A stretch of DNA of 64,000 nucleotides, from the NCBI RefSeq assembly GCF_014931415.1, contig NZ_CP063121.1, forward strand, positions 1 to 64,000, written 5' to 3'. This document shows positions 58,925-64,000 of the stretch, in pieces. The translations under genes and the position numbers were made by a program. The DNA is from Haemophilus parainfluenzae (GTDB lineage: Bacteria > Pseudomonadota > Gammaproteobacteria > Enterobacterales > Pasteurellaceae). The first letter of the stretch is position 1. Every line of letters begins with the position of its first letter. The notes below the pieces were generated by a model that was not told where the DNA came from, ran no database searches, and worked only from the letters and a program-made list of their open reading frames with translations.

Positions 58925-59988
58925 TAATCTTCATCCCTATGTTCTTGCTGCTCTGGAGAAACCGGTTCCTCTTGTTGAGGCATTGTGGTCGGAATTTCAG
59001 GATCCACGATTTCTTTTCCTGTATGCGGTTGAGTGCTATCCGCTTGGTCATCCGTAATTTTGGTTTTACTCACAGAATGTGACGCTTCATGGGCTTGGCT
59101 TTCTAAACGTTGCTGTACTAAACGACGCACTTCTTCTGGTGACATGGATTTCACTTTCGACATATCAAGATTGCTCGGCCAAAGTAAAAGCAAATAACGT
59201 AAACGATCTAATTCAGCCAAAGGTTTCGCTTTTACCGTTGCAAAATAATTAGAACCATCACGAGAGACACTTTGCACGACTGCCACCGGATAACCTTCTA
59301 CAAAGCGACCGCCTAAACCGGAAGTCACCAATAAATCGCCTTTTTCAATATCTACGGAACGAGGCACATTATCTAAAGTAAGTTCATCAGAGTGTCCTGT
59401 ACCACTCGCGATCACGCGTACATCATTACGTAAAACTTGCACTGGTATAGAATGGGTTACATCCGTTAAAAGCAAGACTCGGCTGGTGTTCTCGCCGACA
59501 GATATAACCTGCCCAATCATTCCTTTTTCATCAATCACGGGCTGACCGACATAAGCGCCATCACGTTCACCTTGATTAATCACCACTTGCTGACGATAGA
59601 CATCGGTTTCAGCGGTGAGCACTTCGGCAATTTTTTTGTATTCATCTGTGCGTAAAGGCGAATTAAGCAGTAAACGAAGACGTTGGTTTTCTACTTTGAG
59701 TTGATCCAATAATAAAAGATCAGCATTTTTCTCACGCAATTGCTCACGCAATACTTTATTTTCAATAAGCAGTTTATTGGTATCAACCAAGTTGCTTGAT
59801 ACACCATCTAGAACTGTTCTTGGCCCATTCGCAAGGTAATACAATCCGCCAACGGCAGTTTCCATGACACTACGCGCCTTCGTCATTGATGAAGTTTGTC
59901 CATCAACTAAAATGAGCGTCATCGAAGCAATCACCGCTAATGCGAGTCGGATACCTAATGGTGGTGCTTTACCAAAAATGGGTTTCAT
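58924..59988 (-). CDS. mreC: Rod shape-determining protein MreC
   Basis: MreC is a bitopic membrane protein that scaffolds cell-wall synthases. The 354 residues have one N-terminal membrane segment (about 12-28), a coiled coil (about 70-110, NKLLIENKVLREQLREKNADL) and the beta-barrel MreC core (QVVINQGERDGAYVGQPVID). The C-terminal 70 residues are a polar, Glu/Gln/Pro-rich tail. It lies 86 bases after mreB. Confidence 0.95.
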   Translation of the reverse strand: MKPIFGKAPPLGIRLALAVIASMTLILVDGQTSSMTKARSVMETAVGGLYYLANGPRTVLDGVSSNLVDTNKLLIENKVLREQLREKNADLLLLDQLKVENQRLRLLLNSPLRTDEYKKIAEVLTAETDVYRQQVVINQGERDGAYVGQPVIDEKGMIGQVISVGENTSRVLLLTDVTHSIPVQVLRNDVRVIASGTGHSDELTLDNVPRSVDIEKGDLLVTSGLGGRFVEGYPVAVVQSVSRDGSNYFATVKAKPLAELDRLRYLLLLWPSNLDMSKVKSMSPEEVRRLVQQRLESQAHEASHSVSKTKITDDQADSTQPHTGKEIVDPEIPTTMPQQEEPVSPEQQEHRDED

Positions 59989-60010
59989 TCACTGTCCTAG
60001 GGTTGAAAGG

Positions 60011-60069
60011 AAAAGTGCGGTCAAAAAATCAGACGAATTAAAAACGCCGATTTTTCTGACCGCACTTTT
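60011..60069 (-). terminator. Inverted uptake-sequence hairpin between mreB and mreC
   Basis: AAAAGTGCGGTCA (60011-60023) and its exact complement (60057-60069) form a 13-bp stem. Directly inside it, AAAAATC and GATTTTT add a second 7-bp stem. The whole structure lies 5 bases after the mreB stop and before mreC. It probably attenuates transcription so that MreB is made in excess of MreC and MreD. Confidence 0.72.
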
Positions 60070-60074
60070 AGAGA

Positions 60075-61163
<1,089 letters not shown>

Positions 61164-61301
61164 TCATTTCTGAGCATAGAAAAAAATTGTGCTAAATGTA
61201 CCAAAAAATCGAGCTTGATAACAGGATTTTTTGCTTTGATCCGCTACACTTACCTCGCTATTTTTTCTAACAAGGTAAGTGCGGTCAATTTTAGTGGTAT
61301 T

Positions 61302-63092
61302 TTATGCCTGATTTCGATCAGTGAATTGCCACTTACCGTTACCTAAAATCATCAATTGTTGCTGATGGAAAGCCTGCAAGGTTGAACGATGCCCCACGCT
61401 AATAACCGTTGTATGAGGTAAGCGTTCTTTTAACAGACGATACATCGTATCTTCTAAGCCTTCATCCATACTCGCCGTGGCTTCGTCCAGGAATGCGACT
61501 TTCGGCTTATGTAGTAGCAAACGAGCAAAAGCCAAACGCTGTTGCTCACCTAGCGAAAGAATACGTCTCCAATCTTGTTCTTGATCTAAACGATCTTGTA
61601 AATGCCCTAAAGACACTTGTTTTAATACCTCAATCATCTCATCACGATTAAAGGCCTTTTCTTCATTCGGATAAGCCAGTGCCGTTAACAAACTACCTTG
61701 TGGTAAATAAGGCTTTTGCGATAAGAAAAGCTGATGAGTAGGACAATACACATCCCCTTCAGAATAAGCCCAAAGCCCTGCCACAGTTCTCAACAACGTG
61801 GTTTTACCCACGCCTGAATTACCTTGAATTAATAGAGTTGAACCTTGTGGCAACGTCAAATTTAAATTCTCAATTAAGGTTTTTCCAAATGGATTACTGA
61901 CAGTTAAATTCTTAAAGATCACGTCAGTTTCATGTTCGTGTAAATGGGAAGTAGATTGACGATTCGCCATATCAATCGCATAACTAAAGCCAGTTAAACG
62001 ATCTAATGTGGCTTTGTATCCGGCAAAACCATCGTAAGAATTACGGAAGAAGGAAAGATTTGAATGCAACTTACCAAATACTTGTAGCGTTTGCATCAGA
62101 TCGCCGAGTTTAATTTGCTTCTCAAAATAACGCCCCACTTGAATTAACAAAGGGAACACCACGGAAACTTGGCTTACTACTAGGTTAAAACCAGAGAATT
62201 TTAAGGTTCGATAAACAATATCCCACATGTTATTGATCACTGCGCCAAATTGTTTATAAAGTTGGCTACTCTCAACTTTCTCACCCGCATAAAATGCCAC
62301 ACTTTCCGCATATTCTTTGATACGAATTAAAGCATAACGATAGTTAGCGTTTAAGCGTTCGTTGACGAAATTCAACATAATTAATGGACGCCCTAAACGG
62401 AATGCAATCGCGGTAGTGATAATCACATAAGCAAATACCAAGAACACCATCATGCGTGGAATTTCAGTACCAAATACCATCATTGGTCCCGCTAATCCCC
62501 ACAATAAGATTGTATAAGAAATCATGGAGGTGACAGCATCAATTACCCCGGTACTTAAAGAGAGCGTGGTTCGCACATAGGATTGCACATCTTGTTGAAT
62601 ACGTTGATCGGGGTTATCTAAGTTAGCGGAAACATACTGCGTTTTATAGTACGCGCGATTATTCATCCATTTATCTACTAACTGACCATTCAACCATTCG
62701 ATCCAATCAATAGAAAAACGTTGCTCTAAATAATAGCTAAGCAATGCGGCAATGACTGAACTTGTCGCAATCACACAAAACAGCACCATTTGATCCCAAA
62801 ACACAGGTTCATTAAATTCCTGCAAGGATGTGTACATATTGTTATACCACTCAGAATGGACCAAGCTAATACGCACACTGACTAATGTCATCGCTACAAT
62901 TAATAAGAAAAATAGCAAAGGTTTAATACTTCGACGTGGTGAAAGATACCCACCCGCAAATTGCCAAAATTGTTTACCCCAGTGGGTAAAACGGACTAAT
63001 AAGAAAATACCAAAGCTAAACACGACAGCCGTCATCGCTAGTGTTTTTACTATCCATAAAAGCGAATTAATGGCCTCTTGAGCGTAATCCAT
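61302..63092 (-). CDS. YddA-type ABC transporter (fused membrane and ATPase domains)
   Basis: This 596-residue half-transporter has six membrane segments in the first 330 residues (SbmA/BacA-like ABC transporter family) and a C-terminal ATPase with Walker A GNSGVGKTT, the unusual signature LSLGEQQR and Walker B KVAFLDEATASMD. It likely acts as a homodimer. Relatives are E. coli YddA and vitamin B12 or peptide transporters of the ABCD group. The substrate is unknown. The ATG at 63092 is used, with a TTG two codons earlier possible. An uptake core lies at each end of the gene. Confidence 0.87.
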   Translation of the reverse strand: MDYAQEAINSLLWIVKTLAMTAVVFSFGIFLLVRFTHWGKQFWQFAGGYLSPRRSIKPLLFFLLIVAMTLVSVRISLVHSEWYNNMYTSLQEFNEPVFWDQMVLFCVIATSSVIAALLSYYLEQRFSIDWIEWLNGQLVDKWMNNRAYYKTQYVSANLDNPDQRIQQDVQSYVRTTLSLSTGVIDAVTSMISYTILLWGLAGPMMVFGTEIPRMMVFLVFAYVIITTAIAFRLGRPLIMLNFVNERLNANYRYALIRIKEYAESVAFYAGEKVESSQLYKQFGAVINNMWDIVYRTLKFSGFNLVVSQVSVVFPLLIQVGRYFEKQIKLGDLMQTLQVFGKLHSNLSFFRNSYDGFAGYKATLDRLTGFSYAIDMANRQSTSHLHEHETDVIFKNLTVSNPFGKTLIENLNLTLPQGSTLLIQGNSGVGKTTLLRTVAGLWAYSEGDVYCPTHQLFLSQKPYLPQGSLLTALAYPNEEKAFNRDEMIEVLKQVSLGHLQDRLDQEQDWRRILSLGEQQRLAFARLLLHKPKVAFLDEATASMDEGLEDTMYRLLKERLPHTTVISVGHRSTLQAFHQQQLMILGNGKWQFTDRNQA

Positions 63093-63257
63093 AATCAACC
63101 TATAAAATCAAAAAAGTGCGGTCATTTTAGGCAGTGTTTATTTTTAAGCAAGAAAAAATGTGATGGAGATAACATTTTTTGACTTTGTCACAAGCGGGTA
63201 AGAAATCTAATTGATATAATCCGAAATAGTTAAATTTTTAATAAATTAGAGGTCGGT

Positions 63258-64000
63258 ATGAGTGAAACTGCGATTACCATTAGTTTGCTTGCCCTCGTTG
63301 CCGTGATTGGCCTATGGATCGGGCATTTTAAAATTAAAGGTGTAGGACTGGGCATTGGGGGGGTGCTATTTGGGGGAATTTTAGTTGCCCATTTTACCAC
63401 CCAATATGGCATAAAATTAGATAGCCATACATTACATTTCGTGCAAGAGTTCGGCTTAATTCTGTTTGTTTATACGATTGGTATTCAAGTGGGGCCGGGC
63501 TTCTTTGCTTCCTTACGAAAATCAGGCTTAACCTTAAATGGATTAGGCATTTTAATCGTTGCACTTGGTGCAGTGGTGACAATTCTCATTTATAAGCTTG
63601 CGGATATTCCTCTTGATGTCGCGCTTGGTATTTACTCCGGTGCGGTCACCAATACCCCATCTCTCGGTGCGGGTCAGCAAATTCTTTCTGAATTAGGCAT
63701 GTCGCAAACGACGTCTAACATGGGGATGGCCTATGCAATGGCTTATCCTTTTGGAATTTGTGGCATTTTACTTTCTATGTGGCTTATTCGTCTTTTCTTT
63801 AAAATTAAAGTGGATGAAGAAGCAGCAAATTTTGAAAAAGAAAGTGGTCATGACAAAGAAGCACTCAAAAGCATGTCTCTGAAAGTCACCAATACTAATC
63901 TCAATGGTATCCATTTGATTGAAATTCCAGGTTTTGATGATGAAGATGTTGTCTGCTCTCGTTTGAAACGGGGTGAGCTTGTTATTGTGCCGAAAGCGGA
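63258..64000 (+). CDS. YidE-like AspT/YidE family transporter (partial)
   Basis: The coding region starts at ATG 63258 (AGAGG upstream) and runs open to the window edge, so about 247 of an expected 550 residues are present. The N-terminal membrane half begins [20 protein letters not shown] and contains [30 protein letters not shown] and [16 protein letters not shown], the YidE/AspT antiporter duplication. The start of the TrkA-C regulatory domain follows ([11 protein letters not shown]). It is divergent from the ABC transporter. The substrate is unknown. Confidence 0.9.
   Translation, partial: MSETAITISLLALVAVIGLWIGHFKIKGVGLGIGGVLFGGILVAHFTTQYGIKLDSHTLHFVQEFGLILFVYTIGIQVGPGFFASLRKSGLTLNGLGILIVALGAVVTILIYKLADIPLDVALGIYSGAVTNTPSLGAGQQILSELGMSQTTSNMGMAYAMAYPFGICGILLSMWLIRLFFKIKVDEEAANFEKESGHDKEALKSMSLKVTNTNLNGIHLIEIPGFDDEDVVCSRLKRGELVIVPKA

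Overview
The window is a gene-dense chromosomal segment of a Pasteurellaceae bacterium of the Haemophilus type. The DNA uptake core AAGTGCGGT, or its complement ACCGCACTT, occurs dozens of times in genes and in spacers. This is the H. influenzae-class uptake signal (USS). Protein sequences throughout look like close relatives of H. influenzae proteins, but gene order and content differ from strain Rd as I remember it, so H. parainfluenzae or a near relative is the best guess. Position 1 is exactly the GTG start of dnaA, so this is probably the start of a chromosome record rotated to dnaA. There is no prophage, complete insertion sequence, CRISPR array, rRNA or tRNA that I can support.

Layout. 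1-3.6 kb: dnaA-dnaN-recF. 3.6-10.8 kb: a minus-strand operon nanE-nanK-nanR-nanA-nagB-nagA that breaks sialic acid down to fructose-6-phosphate, divergent from a GlcNAc-type PTS permease (nagE) that sits where H. influenzae carries the siaPQM sialic acid transporter. The shared control region holds a near-perfect CRP site and a 17-bp palindrome. 11-14.6 kb: crp, yheU, slmA, dut, coaBC. 14.7-17.7 kb: radC behind a competence-type (CRP-S) site, rpmB-rpmG behind a structured leader, mutM, yqgA. 17.8-22 kb: a 1371-residue trimeric autotransporter adhesin with a hexanucleotide repeat. 22.3-31.2 kb: periplasmic nitrite reduction to ammonium, nrfABCD behind an FNR-like site, then nrfE, a DsbE/CcmG-like thioredoxin and a fused nrfF-nrfG for haem attachment, then a YhiN-family flavoprotein. 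31.3-34 kb: a MetE-like methyltransferase and an MFS transporter. 34-37.7 kb: menF-menD-menH (menaquinone).

37.9-51 kb: alaA; a YnbA/PlsC-like/YnbB phospholipid cluster; lepA and lepB-rnc-era; grcA behind an FNR-like site; ung; tadA-thyA-lgt-TauE-like-rppH. 51-52 kb: a gene-free stretch with four exact DnaA boxes, then ampD. 52-57 kb: pilABCD (competence type IV pilus) behind a perfect CRP-S palindrome, then coaE-yacG-GNAT. 57-64 kb: rhlB, mreBCD, a YddA-type ABC exporter and a yidE-like transporter cut by the window edge.

Themes. CRP links the regions: crp itself, a classical CRP site at the nan/nag promoters, and two Sxy-dependent CRP-S sites at radC and pilA, so sugar status and competence are joined. 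Anaerobic respiration genes (nrf, men, grcA) fit a facultative host-associated bacterium. Inverted pairs of uptake sequences form hairpins that probably double as terminators.
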